A stretch of 40,925 bases of DNA, from contig NZ_VWXL01000011.1 in the NCBI RefSeq assembly GCF_009746625.1, positions 1 to 40,925 of the forward strand, written 5' to 3'. Below, one piece after another: positions 7,731 to 16,568 of this stretch. The notes under the pieces are model-generated. The model had not been told where the DNA came from and ran no database searches. It saw only the letters and a list, made by a program, of their open reading frames with translations. Positions within the stretch are counted from its first letter, which is position 1, and every line of letters begins with the position of its first letter. This DNA is from Caproicibacter fermentans (GTDB lineage Bacteria > Bacillota > Clostridia > Oscillospirales > Acutalibacteraceae). The position numbers were made by a program, and so were the translations under genes.

Positions 7731-8109
7731 AACCGATACCGGAGCCGGTGCCAAATTTGCCGTACGCAGCCGTACACACCGTACGCGGAGCGTAACGCAC
7801 CTTGCTTTTCCAGACGCGCGTTGCCGCCCGTGTGCCCCCGTGTCGCGTTTTGGCATCCAACGTAGGGTAAGTACACCACTCTCGAAAATTGAAGGCAAAA
7901 TTGGCGGCATTCCGGGGCGGTTTCCGTACCATAAATATGCTGAAAACGGAGAGACGTATGGAACGGGAAATTTCGACCTACAGCGAGTGATTTCAGGGTA
8001 CAGGAATGCCCTGCTTCAGCAGGGGCAAGCAAAGCGTCCGCCTATACGGCGGTCGCATTTAAGCGGGGCGCTGCCCCACACCCCATGGAACGAAAGGAGC
8101 GTGAAATGC
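7731..8109 (+). other. oriT-like intergenic region upstream of mobC/relaxase
   Basis: No gene is supported here, although one GC-rich frame stays open. The region has several CGTACG-type repeats at about 7780-7800, a 34-bp block at 7818-7851 that recurs with three mismatches at 17368-17401 before the other relaxase module, and hairpins at about 8009-8024 (CCCTGC/GCAGGG) and 8038-8052 (CCGCC/GGCGG). Dense dyads immediately upstream of mobC and a relaxase are typical of an origin of transfer. The nick site cannot be placed from sequence alone. Confidence 0.6.
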
Positions 8110-8415
8110 ATGAAAAACAAGGACTTTGCCTTCCGGATCAGCGAGCGCGATCTGGAGGTTATCCGGAGAAAAGCGGCGCAGGCCGGAATGAATGTGACCG
8201 CATATATCACCGCCTGTGCGTTGAACAAAAAGATCGTCACCATAGACGGTCTCAGGGAGCTGACCTCCGAGGTGAAAGCCGTGGGCAGGAACCTCAACCA
8301 GCAGACTACTCTTGTCCATATGGGCAGGATCACCGTCACTAACCTTACCGAGTTTACAAGAGTGTTCGAGAGAGTCTGTGATGTGCTGCTGGAGCTTGCG
8401 GGGAGGATACGCTGA
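8110..8415 (+). CDS. MobC-like relaxosome accessory protein
   Basis: A 101-residue protein with an N-terminal ribbon-helix-helix-like segment (FAFRISERDLEVIRRKAAQA, then NVTAYITACAL) and the C-terminal MobC pattern (EVKAVGRNLNQQTTLVHMG). MobC proteins bind oriT and help the relaxase open the DNA. The ATG at 8110 is 11 nt from GGAG; GTG 8101 is in frame but too close. The stop overlaps the relaxase start by one base, indicating translational coupling. Confidence 0.88.
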   Translation: MKNKDFAFRISERDLEVIRRKAAQAGMNVTAYITACALNKKIVTIDGLRELTSEVKAVGRNLNQQTTLVHMGRITVTNLTEFTRVFERVCDVLLELAGRIR

Positions 8416-9443
8416 TGGCTACCTTCAACCGTATTCGCAACAAAAAACAGTCGGGCGGCGCTCTTCACGGAGTAATCCAATACGTCCTGCGGGACAGCAA
8501 AACCATACATGATGGGCACAGGGTGACAAGCGGTCTGGACTGCTGTCCGCAGACTGCCTTTGCAGAGATGATGACCACCAAGCAGAACTTCCGGAAAACG
8601 GACGGCGTGTTTTTCTATCACTATGTCCAGTCCTTCCACAAGAACGAGCGCATCACGCCGGAGCAGGCCAACCAAATCGGGCTGGAGCTGGCGGCGAAGC
8701 TGTTCCCCGGTCATGAGGTTCTGGTGGCTACCCATACCGACACCGATGAAATTCACAACCACTTTGTTGTTAACAGCGTCGGTCACAAGACCGGCAAGAA
8801 GCTGCATCAGTCCCCTACTTCCCTGATGGAACAGCGGAAGGTCAACGATGAGATTTGCCGGGCACACGGGCTGAATGTGCTGGAACCCTACACCGGACAG
8901 AAAAAGAAAAAGGGCATGAAGGCCGGAGAATACCGGGCGGCGATGCGGGGTGAGAGCTGGAAGTTCGTGCTCATCAAGGCCATCGAGGATGCCTTGTATT
9001 ACAGTGATACCCGTGAGCATTTCATTCAGAATATGGAGTACGAGGGCTACCGGGTGAGCTGGCGGGATGACCGGAAGTACATCACCTTCACCTGCCCCAA
9101 CGGCATGAAGTGCCGCGACCGGAGCCTCCACGACGATACCTATCTCAAGGAAAATCTTGAAAAGCTGTTCGAGTACCGGCGCGTCTACGGTTTCACACCG
9201 CAGACTCCGGAACCGGAAATGGGCTGGCTGTCGCAAATTTATCCGCAGCATAGCGTGGCTTCCGATGCCGTCCGGCTCGGGAAAGATCTGGAGGACATGA
9301 GCAACACGCCGCCTCCGGTACAGCCTTATGTTCACGCTGACAGCAGGCAGAAGCGGCGGGAACGGCTTAAAAAGCTGGCGCAGGGACATAAGCTGCAGAG
9401 CGAAGAACAGGAGGAAACACAGACATGGAGTCAAAAATTGTGA
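8415..9443 (+). CDS. MobP-type relaxase (relaxase/mobilization nuclease domain)
   Basis: A 342-residue relaxase. The N-terminal nuclease domain has the putative catalytic tyrosine in HGVIQYVLRDSKT (about residue 24) and the metal-binding HUH motif THTDTDEIHNHFVVNS. The remainder (about 160-342) is basic and is probably the DNA-binding tail, ending with RRERLKKLAQGHKLQSEEQ. It would nick oriT and pilot the strand during mobilization; there is no type IV secretion machinery in the window, so transfer would need a helper. It forms an operon with mobC. Confidence 0.92.
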   Translation: MATFNRIRNKKQSGGALHGVIQYVLRDSKTIHDGHRVTSGLDCCPQTAFAEMMTTKQNFRKTDGVFFYHYVQSFHKNERITPEQANQIGLELAAKLFPGHEVLVATHTDTDEIHNHFVVNSVGHKTGKKLHQSPTSLMEQRKVNDEICRAHGLNVLEPYTGQKKKKGMKAGEYRAAMRGESWKFVLIKAIEDALYYSDTREHFIQNMEYEGYRVSWRDDRKYITFTCPNGMKCRDRSLHDDTYLKENLEKLFEYRRVYGFTPQTPEPEMGWLSQIYPQHSVASDAVRLGKDLEDMSNTPPPVQPYVHADSRQKRRERLKKLAQGHKLQSEEQEETQTWSQKL

Positions 9444-9460
9444 TGGAAAAGGAGCGTGTC

Positions 9461-9613
9461 ATGAGGAATATTATCCCGAGACATTATGCCGGGTACCGGG
9501 AAGTGAAGATAGAAAAAACCCTTTTCCGGGTGACCTCCATTTTTAAGGAAAAATGCGATCTGAAGAAAAACCTGATGGATTGGGCTTTGAACAAAACTGT
9601 GAAAAAGCCTTGA
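9461..9613 (+). CDS. TnpW-like small transposon protein
   Basis: About 50 residues from ATG 9461, which has AAAAGGAG 6 nt upstream; longer versions from 9425 or 9443 lack a better site. The pattern KIEKTLFRVTSIFKEK followed by a short helix resembles the TnpW family found beside TnpX-type recombinases in Tn4451-like elements. Function is unknown. It lies between the relaxase and the large serine recombinase, the usual place. Confidence 0.5.
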   Translation: MRNIIPRHYAGYREVKIEKTLFRVTSIFKEKCDLKKNLMDWALNKTVKKP

Positions 9614-9715
9614 TTTTGGTGGCTTTTGTGATAGCTATTGCCGGAAAGGTGTGGTACTGTGTGTAGCTATACCCAAGCATCAGGGTCATATACCTAAGGA
9701 ATGGAGGAATGAAAA

Positions 9716-11320
9716 ATGAATTACCGGGTTGGGATTTATACCCGGCTCTCCCGCGACGATGAACGCGAGGGCGAGTCGATGAGCATTGAGAATCAGAAGG
9801 TCATACTCGGCAACTATGTGCGGGAACAGGGCTGGGAGCTGATTGAAACCTACGTGGATGACGGTTACACGGGAACGAATTTCGACCGTCCGGACTTCCA
9901 GCGGATGGTCGAGGACGTGAAGGACAGGAAAATCAATCTGGTTGTGGTCAAGGATTTGAGCCGCTTCGGGCGCAATTATATTCAGGTCGGAGAGTACACG
10001 GATTACCTTTTTCCTTCTGTCGGATGCCGTTTCATTGCCCTGAACGACGGCGTGGACACACTGAACACTGACAATGACATCATGCCCTTCAAAAATTTAT
10101 TCAACGAGTTTTACAGCCGCGATATCAGCAAAAAGGTTCGAAGTGCAAAGATGGCAAGGGCAAAAGGCGGCAATTACCTCTGCGCCTACGCTCCCTACGG
10201 ATACAGGCACGATCCGCAGAACCACGCGCATCTCATCGTGGATGAGACGGTCGCTCCGGTGGTGCGGCGTATGTTCGACATGCGGATGCGGGGACTCAGC
10301 TACCTTCTGATCGCAAAGGCGCTCAATGAGGAAAAGGTACTCAGTCCCCGTGATTATTACTACAAATGCCTCGGCAAAGAGAATCCCCGCAGGGTTACGC
10401 ACACATGGTCGGATATCACTGTCAAGGAATTTCTCTCAAACGAAGCCTACATCGGCAATACCGTCCAGTTCAAAACCGGATCGATCTCCTACAAAAATCA
10501 CAAGCGGGTCGACAAGCCGCAGGAAAACTGGATACGCTGCGAAGGTACCCATGAGGCCGTTGTCGACCGTGAAACATGGGACACTGTGCAGGAAATCAAT
10601 CGAAAAAAATCCAGATTTCGCTCGCAAAAAGAGGGCACGGTTACCCTGTTCAGCGGCCTGCTTCAGTGTGCTGACTGCCGGGGTTCCATGAAGATGGCAA
10701 GGGATTACAACACCCGCAAGGACGGACATATGAATAACCGCCACGCCTACATCTGCTGCACTTATTCGCGGGGCGGCATCCACGCCTGCGCGCCGCATCG
10801 CATCATGATGCATGTTCTGACAGACCTTGTGAAGGAGGATATTCAAAAGCATGCGCGGAGGATTCTGCTTGACGAGGATACGGTTGTGCGGGAACTGATA
10901 CGCCGGAAGAACGCCGACAGTACCTCGGAACGGGCGACTGCGGAGCGAAAGCTGCAAGTGCTTCGGGAGCGCGTCAGCCAGCTTGACAAGCTGATTGCAA
11001 AAGCCTATGAGGAAATGGTCGCGGGAGATATCCCCCGCGAGGTTCTGCTGGGACTGGTGGACAGATACCAATCCGAGCGCAATGAGAAAAACGGCTTAGC
11101 CGGTGAGCTGGCCGAACGTCTGGCAAAATCCGAGGAAACGGAGCAGGATATTCATCGGTGGGTAGAATTGATCAAACGGTACATGAACGTGGAGGAAATC
11201 GACCGCGACCTGCTCCTACGGCTGATCGACAAAATCATAGTCGGGCAGAAAATCGAGATGGAGGGCGTTCTGCAGCAGAGCATCATTATCGTTTACAACT
11301 TTGTCGGGGCGCTGGATTAA
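9716..11320 (+). CDS. Large serine recombinase (TnpX-like)
   Basis: A 534-residue site-specific recombinase. The resolvase catalytic domain (about 1-150) has nucleophile S12 in YTRLSRDDE and the conserved VVVKDLSRFGRN block. A recombinase domain (about 160-280), a zinc-ribbon segment (GLLQCADCRGSMKM with a later ICCTYSR pair) and a coiled-coil region (about 400-470) follow. This is the TnpX family that moves Tn4451-like elements through a circular form. A GGAGG-type site precedes the ATG. It is probably the last gene of this module; a terminator follows at 11375. Confidence 0.92.
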   Translation: MNYRVGIYTRLSRDDEREGESMSIENQKVILGNYVREQGWELIETYVDDGYTGTNFDRPDFQRMVEDVKDRKINLVVVKDLSRFGRNYIQVGEYTDYLFPSVGCRFIALNDGVDTLNTDNDIMPFKNLFNEFYSRDISKKVRSAKMARAKGGNYLCAYAPYGYRHDPQNHAHLIVDETVAPVVRRMFDMRMRGLSYLLIAKALNEEKVLSPRDYYYKCLGKENPRRVTHTWSDITVKEFLSNEAYIGNTVQFKTGSISYKNHKRVDKPQENWIRCEGTHEAVVDRETWDTVQEINRKKSRFRSQKEGTVTLFSGLLQCADCRGSMKMARDYNTRKDGHMNNRHAYICCTYSRGGIHACAPHRIMMHVLTDLVKEDIQKHARRILLDEDTVVRELIRRKNADSTSERATAERKLQVLRERVSQLDKLIAKAYEEMVAGDIPREVLLGLVDRYQSERNEKNGLAGELAERLAKSEETEQDIHRWVELIKRYMNVEEIDRDLLLRLIDKIIVGQKIEMEGVLQQSIIIVYNFVGALD

Positions 11321-11374
11321 TCACCGCCTTTATACAAGGTTTGACTGGAGCGTCGTTGGAATGTAGAAAAAAGT

Positions 11375-11420
11375 AAGCAGGTCGGCGCAAGCGGTCAACC
11401 TCAGCCGACCTGCTTATATT
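11375..11420 (+). terminator. Terminator after the serine recombinase
   Basis: A 12-bp perfect stem (AAGCAGGTCGGC / GCCGACCTGCTT) with a 16-nt loop. The following ATATTTGTT is only moderately T-rich; it may also serve the converging minus-strand gene at 11445. Confidence 0.7.
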
Positions 11421-11444
11421 TGTTGCAAGTCAGAAACCATCCTT

Positions 11445-11738
11445 TTAACTATCAATATCATGTGCTTTCATCTTGTCTAATTCTGCTTTTTGTCTCTTTG
11501 TGTATTTTCCTCGTCCGGTAATCCACCCCTCTATTATAAAGAGGTTAAGGATTAAGAACACGATAAAGGATGTGAGATTAAAAGAAATCATGCCGGTTGC
11601 TAAGATATAGATCGTGAAAGCTAACGTGAGCAGGGGGATAATTCCACCCCAAAGTGGGTTTTTAAGCTTTGTGCAGAGCAAATCCTCTGCAATCCACAAA
11701 ATAACAGTAATGCCACCGGCAATAAGAAAACTATTCAT
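11445..11738 (-). CDS. Small membrane protein partnered with DUF2089
   Basis: A 97-residue protein with about three transmembrane helices (roughly 4-20, 30-48 and 54-71) and a basic, charged C-terminus (GKYTKRQKAELDKMK). Its ATG overlaps the stop of the upstream DUF2089 gene as ATGA, so the two are coupled. The pairing of a membrane protein with a helix-turn-helix protein suggests a regulator-sensor or regulator-effector pair; no function is known to me. Confidence 0.75.
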   Translation of the reverse strand: MNSFLIAGGITVILWIAEDLLCTKLKNPLWGGIIPLLTLAFTIYILATGMISFNLTSFIVFLILNLFIIEGWITGRGKYTKRQKAELDKMKAHDIDS

Positions 11739-12037
11739 GATCTATTCTCCCTCTCATTTTTGTATTTTTCGATTATAATTTTCGCCGTTTCCAGATCAAT
11801 TCGCGAGTCAACCGCTAAACCTTTGATAAAAGATTGAAAAGGTTCTTCTTTCTGCTGATCGCTCATTTCAATTTTTTGAATAAGTTTATCCAACCGTAAT
11901 CGGACGGTCGGGTAAGAAACTTCATAAAATTTCGCAATTTCTTTCAGAGAACCCGACTTTAAAACAAAGTTTTTAAGAAAGGCAGTATCTTCTTGCTCTA
12001 ACGCAAGTATCCACTGTGGAATTTTATCGATGTCCAA
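11735..12037 (-). CDS. DUF2089-family helix-turn-helix protein
   Basis: A 100-residue protein. The core PQWILALEQEDTAFLKNFVL followed by KSGSLKEIAKFYEVSYPTVR and LRLDKLIQKIE is the DUF2089 pattern, with a helix-turn-helix in SLKEIAKFYEVSYPTVRLRL. The N-terminal zinc ribbon of longer DUF2089 proteins is absent. It probably binds DNA and regulates its own operon: a near-perfect 16-bp palindrome spans the promoter at 12059-12101. Confidence 0.8.
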   Translation of the reverse strand: MDIDKIPQWILALEQEDTAFLKNFVLKSGSLKEIAKFYEVSYPTVRLRLDKLIQKIEMSDQQKEEPFQSFIKGLAVDSRIDLETAKIIIEKYKNERENRS

Positions 12038-12058
12038 TTGATATCTTCCTTTACATTA

Positions 12059-12101
12059 ACTTTAACAATATTTATTATACACTAAATATTATTAAAGTCA
12101 A
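12059..12101 (-). promoter_or_regulatory. Promoter and operator palindrome of the DUF2089 operon
   Basis: On the minus strand TTGACT (12096-12101) and TATAAT (12074-12079) are 16 nt apart. Arms at 12059-12074 and 12083-12098 match as an inverted repeat at 15 of 16 positions and cover both boxes. A protein bound there would block the promoter. Confidence 0.8.
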
Positions 12102-12157
12102 TACAGAGATACAAATAAACTTTATTGTATTTTGATTGATCGTTCGTATAAATGCAA

Positions 12158-12195
12158 GAGCAGGCTGGCTTCATAAACAGGAAGCCAGCCTGCTC
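12158..12195 (-). terminator. 15-bp hairpin after the XRE gene
   Basis: GAGCAGGCTGGCTTC at 12158-12172 pairs perfectly with 12181-12195. It lies just past the stop of the minus-strand XRE gene. The downstream T-tract is weak, but the stem strength supports termination. Confidence 0.65.
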
Positions 12196-12206
12196 CAATA
12201 CAATCC

Positions 12207-13289
12207 CTATTCCGGAAGCTGTTCCAGCGCCGTCAGAATATCCTGAAACTCCTGATTCCCGTTCAAAAAATCAAATGCCGGGTTTCCCTTAATCATCTCA
12301 CGGACGCATCGGTTCAGGTAACCTTTTGACTGAGCGGTCTCACTCAGTTCGATGCTGTCAAAGAAGGGGCTTGCCTTTACCGCGTCATGGTCCGCGGGCA
12401 TCTGCGCGCACTTCAAAAATTCATGGAGCGAATCCAGCGTTTCCCGTTCCTGCTTCTGCTCCGCGTGGCACTGCGCGATCATCAGGTAATGATTCAAATC
12501 CTGACCGTAAATCTGATCCCGGTCAAACATTTTGGAAAGCTTCAGGCTTAGCCTTTCCATCCGTACCGCAAGCGGATAATCCTTCTCCTTTTTTGCAATC
12601 TTGGAGAGCGTGCCAAGTGCGATGTTGCAGCCGAAGGCGTGCGTGGCAAGCAAATACTGCGCCACCTGTTTTGATTTTTCGTAATCCCCCATGGCATAGT
12701 AGATAGAAACTTTCATTTGATTCGGCTCAATTTCCGAGCTGTGGATGCCGTCGAGTGCCTTTATCGCTTCCTCGTACCGTTCCTGCTGCATTAAAAGGGC
12801 GCTCAAACTGTGTAACGCAGCCTCGCGGATTGTGATATCCTCGCTTCCGACCGCCTCCCGCATCAGAACTTCCGCGCGGCTTATTAAATTGGCGGCTTCG
12901 TCCTCTGTTCGCGCACAGGGAGTGTGCATCATAAAAACATTGCCCATTCGCAGCTTTAAAAACGCGCTGTTGGGGTATTCCCGGATGCTTTGTTCGGCAA
13001 GGGAAACCGCGCTTTCATAGTCGGAGGATTCAAACAGCTTTGTGCACCGGCCGCAGAGCTCCATGACCTGATCCTCCGACAGTTGAGGTTCGAAGCCCAG
13101 CAGTTCGTCAACCGTGATGCCCAGCAGCCGGGCAATCGGGGCGAGCAGGGTAATGTCCGGATACGCACCGCCGGTTTCCCATTTCGATACCGCCGCAATG
13201 GATACCCCAAGTGCCGTGGCAAGCTGATCCTGCGTCAGTCCCATGGCTTTTCTTTTGTTCTGAATGTTTTTCCCAATAGATAAATCCAT
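12207..13289 (-). CDS. XRE-family regulator with TPR-like repeats
   Basis: A 360-residue protein. Residues about 4-60 form an XRE helix-turn-helix (IGKNIQNKRKAMGLTQDQLA and VSIAAVSKWETGGAYPDI). The rest is helical with tetratricopeptide-like repeats (for example YESAVSLAEQSIREYPNSAF and YEEAIKALDGI). Such proteins may sense a peptide or ligand through the TPR part. The ATG at 13289 follows GAGGAA; an in-frame upstream start at 13391 would put the promoter inside the gene. The promoter at 13332-13360 is enclosed by an inverted repeat. Confidence 0.85.
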   Translation of the reverse strand: MDLSIGKNIQNKRKAMGLTQDQLATALGVSIAAVSKWETGGAYPDITLLAPIARLLGITVDELLGFEPQLSEDQVMELCGRCTKLFESSDYESAVSLAEQSIREYPNSAFLKLRMGNVFMMHTPCARTEDEAANLISRAEVLMREAVGSEDITIREAALHSLSALLMQQERYEEAIKALDGIHSSEIEPNQMKVSIYYAMGDYEKSKQVAQYLLATHAFGCNIALGTLSKIAKKEKDYPLAVRMERLSLKLSKMFDRDQIYGQDLNHYLMIAQCHAEQKQERETLDSLHEFLKCAQMPADHDAVKASPFFDSIELSETAQSKGYLNRCVREMIKGNPAFDFLNGNQEFQDILTALEQLPE

Positions 13290-13314
13290 TCTGATTCCTC
13301 GCTTTCTTGAGGAA

Positions 13315-13360
13315 GGCCCTTCCTGAGTATCAGTATACCCGATTCCCGGAAGGGCCGCAA
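13315..13360 (-). promoter_or_regulatory. Promoter of the XRE gene with flanking inverted repeat
   Basis: On the minus strand TTGCGG (13355-13360) and TATACT (13332-13337) have a 17-nt spacer. Nine-base arms GGCCCTTCC (13315-13323) and GGAAGGGCC (13348-13356) enclose the -10 box, suggesting autoregulation. Confidence 0.7.
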
Positions 13361-13401
13361 TGGAAGCGTGTTTGACTTTCAACGTCTGCAATTTAACCCG
13401 T

Positions 13402-13418
13402 GGTTGAATTATTCAACC
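13402..13418. promoter_or_regulatory. Perfect 17-bp palindrome, possible operator
   Basis: GGTTGAAT-T-ATTCAACC lies between the XRE gene and the end of the C45 hydrolase gene, upstream of the XRE promoter. It may be an operator; the binding protein is unknown. Confidence 0.45.
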
Positions 13419-13527
13419 GGTGTCTGCTTTTCGCCTTTCGCGATAAACCATGGCAAAGGGAGCGGCCCAATTTTAAGCTGCGCCGGGCAATCAAAGAAAT
13501 TGCCCCGTGTCAGCCTGCGTGTATCAC

Positions 13528-14535
13528 TTAATCCAGCCTCATTCGGTCGTCTCGGTTAAAATGTTTCCGTGAGGGATTCCCTTCGGCCCTCCAGATTTGC
13601 TTCCGCTTAAGGTCGTAGACAACCGACCAGACTGTATCAGCGTTTTGCCTGCGGTCGTACTGACACATGAACCCGTATTTCCCGGACAGGACATCCTCCG
13701 CGAAGGCCACGGAATAGCCATCCTTGTTATGCTCCAGCGCATTACGCGCGGTTTGATAGCACTCATCCGAATGCCAGTCGTCGATTTCCGGATTTCGGTA
13801 CGGCCGCATCTTTTCAGAATTAAAATTGTTGGCGGTCGCAACGAACATCTCCCCGGCACGGGCCCGGATGACCTCCATCTCTCTGGGGTTGCATTCCACC
13901 ACGGCAATTTCACCGTCTCTGTCCGCGATGGTTAGAGTTTGCGCCGACGCGATGGGAAACTTGCGCAGTGCCTCTAGCGCTTCAGCGGTGGTTTTGCATT
14001 TCTCCAAAAGACAGCGCAGCAGCATCCCGGCGTTGAGGCCCGGCTTTCGCAGATGCGGGTAGACAAAGGTCAGACCGACAGCCAGCCCATGCTGGTTGAC
14101 GCCGTCTTCCATTTCCACAAAGGCGGTTGTGTTTCCGTTGAACGCATAAGCACCCTCAAGACGATACAGGCAGTTCATGTAGAGCTTTTCCAGACTCACA
14201 AGGAAATCACTGTTTCGCGCGAAGACGACCTCGTTCTCCGTGCTAAAGGCAAAGCAGGTGCATTTGTGATCAGGCTCGAAGCAGTACATGCAGAAAAGCA
14301 GCGCTTGGAGGGTTTCCAGAGGCACCTCGTTTCCGTCCGCAATACCTCGGATTTCCTCCAGAACCTCGGGAAAATACCTTTGGTATTCTTTAGCACATTC
14401 TCCGGCAAAGGCATATTTGTCCTCCGTAAGCGCAAAGGTTGGGCAGTGATCGAGTTTTTTTCCGTTCTTGAGCAGCAAGATCTCCCATTTGTACCCAGCC
14501 CCGTAGTGGGTTCCGGTAAATCTTCCATGATACAT
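13528..14535 (-). CDS. C45-family autoproteolytic acyltransferase/hydrolase
   Basis: A 335-residue Ntn-hydrolase-fold protein. The likely nucleophile is the second cysteine of HKCTCFAFSTENEVVFARN, the arrangement seen in C45/linear-amide C-N hydrolases (acyl-CoA:6-APA acyltransferase and choloylglycine hydrolase relatives); later segments (DGVNQHGLAVGL and ETLQALLFCMYC) fit the fold. These enzymes cleave or form non-peptide amide bonds; the substrate is not predictable. There is no signal peptide, so it is cytoplasmic. It lies last in a minus-strand run after SDR and alpha/beta hydrolase genes but has its own promoter at 14587-14615 and a GGAGAG ribosome-binding site. Confidence 0.82.
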   Translation of the reverse strand: MYHGRFTGTHYGAGYKWEILLLKNGKKLDHCPTFALTEDKYAFAGECAKEYQRYFPEVLEEIRGIADGNEVPLETLQALLFCMYCFEPDHKCTCFAFSTENEVVFARNSDFLVSLEKLYMNCLYRLEGAYAFNGNTTAFVEMEDGVNQHGLAVGLTFVYPHLRKPGLNAGMLLRCLLEKCKTTAEALEALRKFPIASAQTLTIADRDGEIAVVECNPREMEVIRARAGEMFVATANNFNSEKMRPYRNPEIDDWHSDECYQTARNALEHNKDGYSVAFAEDVLSGKYGFMCQYDRRQNADTVWSVVYDLKRKQIWRAEGNPSRKHFNRDDRMRLD

Positions 14536-14586
14536 TTTTTAACTCTCCAATCATTGAATTGAGAGTTGACGTCATCTCTTGAGTCA

Positions 14587-14615
14587 AGCGTAATCGAATA
14601 AAAATTTTATGTCAA
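14587..14615 (-). promoter_or_regulatory. Promoter of the C45 hydrolase gene
   Basis: Minus-strand TTGACA (14610-14615) and TACGCT (14587-14592), 17-nt spacer, about 50 bp upstream of the ATG. Confidence 0.6.
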
Positions 14616-14652
14616 GCACTATATTAATTTTTTAGGAAGTGCCCGAATCAAC

Positions 14653-15699
14653 TCATCCGGTAGTTTCATGCAGGTCTGACGGAGCGGTAGAAGCCAAAAC
14701 CATATCCACCATCAGATTGTTAAATTTCTCCGGTTCCTCAAAACAGGCGCTGTGTGCCGATTCTTCAAACCAAACGAGTTCCTTTTTGGGCGCTTTTATT
14801 GCGTGAAATAACTTTTCAGCCACAACGGATGCCACCTGATAGTCATGCCTGCCAAGGAAAAAATAAACGGGTACGTTAATCTCCCGAATCGTATCAAACA
14901 AATCTGTTTGTAGAAATTCTCCCTGAGAGAGTTTGTTTCTCGCGGGCGCGTTGAGCGACTTGAAGAAGCGGACGACATCAGTAAGGCTATATTCCGGAGA
15001 CGTAAAAAACTTTAGAATAAACTTACTCATACTCTTTGAACCATATATTGCTCCGCCAAAATAATTGAGCCATTTTCTCTGTATGCGGATGCCCGCAATT
15101 CCACGCGCATAGGTGCCGTTATGCGGTTCCCCGATGGCTTCCAACTCGCGGGTAGCTTTTGCATTTTTCTTCTCCCGCGCGGCCCGAAGCGCAAAGCGGT
15201 AAGATTCCAGCTCACTTTCCGGCATACTGGAAACCTGCCCTGTACCGATATACGCGTAAAAAAGCTCCGGATGCTGCGCTGCCGCCAGAATTCCGAGAAG
15301 CGTTCCCCATGAGTGCACCAGCAGATAGATTTTTTCTTTGCCCAGATCATCTTTGAGATACACCGCCAAATCACAGAGATCCTGTACAAACATCTGTACG
15401 CGGAGCGGAGAGAAAGCATCCCGTTTGGTATAAGATTTTCCGCATGCGCGCTGATCCCAGTAAACCACGACAAAGCTTTTTTCCAACGCCGCGTTGTAAT
15501 GCCTAAAAAGCGGCGTCTCGGCGGAACCCGGCCCGCCGTGGATGAGCAGCAGCACGGGATTGTTCCGGTCTTCTCCCCAGATGATAACCGACTGCTTTGT
15601 ATTTCCAATCGGCACCATCCGCATCTCGGCGATGCTGTTTTTCAATAGATTTCCCTTCGCATCCTGAAACGCGGGAGTATAAGCCCTGAATATTGACAT
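14653..15699 (-). CDS. Alpha/beta hydrolase (proline iminopeptidase-like)
   Basis: A 348-residue alpha/beta hydrolase. It has the oxyanion motif LLIHGGPGS, the WDQRACGKS block, nucleophile serine in VHSWGTLLG, the acid in FFLGRHDYQ and the histidine in EESAHSACFEEP. The HGGPG plus DQRG-like pair is typical of the prolyl iminopeptidase group, but hydrolases with other substrates share it. There is no signal peptide. It starts 57 bp after the SDR pseudogene, so it was probably co-transcribed with it; a CCGGAGGAATT ribosome-binding site is present. Confidence 0.85.
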   Translation of the reverse strand: MSIFRAYTPAFQDAKGNLLKNSIAEMRMVPIGNTKQSVIIWGEDRNNPVLLLIHGGPGSAETPLFRHYNAALEKSFVVVYWDQRACGKSYTKRDAFSPLRVQMFVQDLCDLAVYLKDDLGKEKIYLLVHSWGTLLGILAAAQHPELFYAYIGTGQVSSMPESELESYRFALRAAREKKNAKATRELEAIGEPHNGTYARGIAGIRIQRKWLNYFGGAIYGSKSMSKFILKFFTSPEYSLTDVVRFFKSLNAPARNKLSQGEFLQTDLFDTIREINVPVYFFLGRHDYQVASVVAEKLFHAIKAPKKELVWFEESAHSACFEEPEKFNNLMVDMVLASTAPSDLHETTG

Positions 15700-15755
15700 T
15701 AAGAATTCCTCCGGTAAATGATTGAATCACCATGTGTTGATGGCGAAATGCACGT

Positions 15756-16550
15756 TTATCGTTTTGACGATATTTTCTGACTCAGGTTATGCATCGTTTT
15801 ATAGTACGTCTTTTGGGGGATCAGACTGAGCATACCCGTCATCAGCTTTGTATGCAGTCCTGGTATGCAGATCACTTTGCCCTTTTGCAGGTCTTTCAAA
15901 GAGCATGACACAACCTCTTCCGGAGACATCCAGCTGATAATTCCTTTGTTTATCTGCCTCGATTTCTCCATACCCATCTTCTCGTGAAAATCGGTATGAG
16001 TAAGGCCGGGGCAAACTGCCAGGACCTTAACGCCGGTACCAATCAGATCAACATGCAGACCTTCTGTAAAGCTTTTGACGAACGCCTTTGCGCCAGAATA
16101 AACGGAATTTTTCGGTACAATCATGTACACGCTTTCGGAGGAAATGTTGATAACCGTCCCGCTTTTTCTCTTCACCATATCGGGCAGAACAGCCCGGATC
16201 AACTCCATGGGTGCAATCACATTGACATTCGCAAGCTGTTCCGCAACAGCTAAATCACACTCATTAAAAAGGCTGTTCGCGCCGAATCCGGCGTTATTGA
16301 CAAGGATTTCAATCTGCTTTCCCTGCATGCCTTCGATCACTTTATGTATCCCGTCTTTTTCGGAAAGTTCCGCCAGAATCACGTCTACACGGACATGATG
16401 TTCCCCACGAATGCTTTCTGCAAGAGCCTCAATCTTTTCTTTTCGCCTTCCCGTGATGACAAGGTCATAGCCTTATGATGCAAACCTTTTGGCATAAGCG
16501 GCGCCGATCCCGCTTGTCGCTCCTGTAACTACCGCTGTTTTATTCTGCAT
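15756..16550 (-). pseudogene. Short-chain dehydrogenase/reductase broken by one stop codon
   Basis: A 264-residue SDR reading frame from ATG 16550 (site GGAAGAGGAAG upstream). It has the NAD(P)-binding TGATSGIGAAYA motif, the NNAG motif (ILVNNAGFGANS), catalytic serine in ISSESVYM and YSGAK. The frame is interrupted only by a TAA at 16473-16475, where family members usually have glutamine or another polar residue before GYDLVITGRR. One base change (CAA to TAA) explains it. The downstream part has no start with a good site, and the cofactor motif is upstream of the stop, so the enzyme is probably lost unless read through. Confidence 0.85.
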
Positions 16551-16568
16551 AATAGCTTCCTCTTCCTT

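Noticed and set aside
7639-8109. Long plus-strand frame running through the intergenic region into mobC
   Set aside because: It stays open because of high GC content; the part before 8110 has no protein-like pattern and overlaps the oriT-like dyads.
8016-9434. 472-codon minus-strand frame opposite the relaxase gene
   Set aside because: Mirror of a GC-rich gene with strong relaxase motifs on the plus strand; no start signal or recognisable domain.
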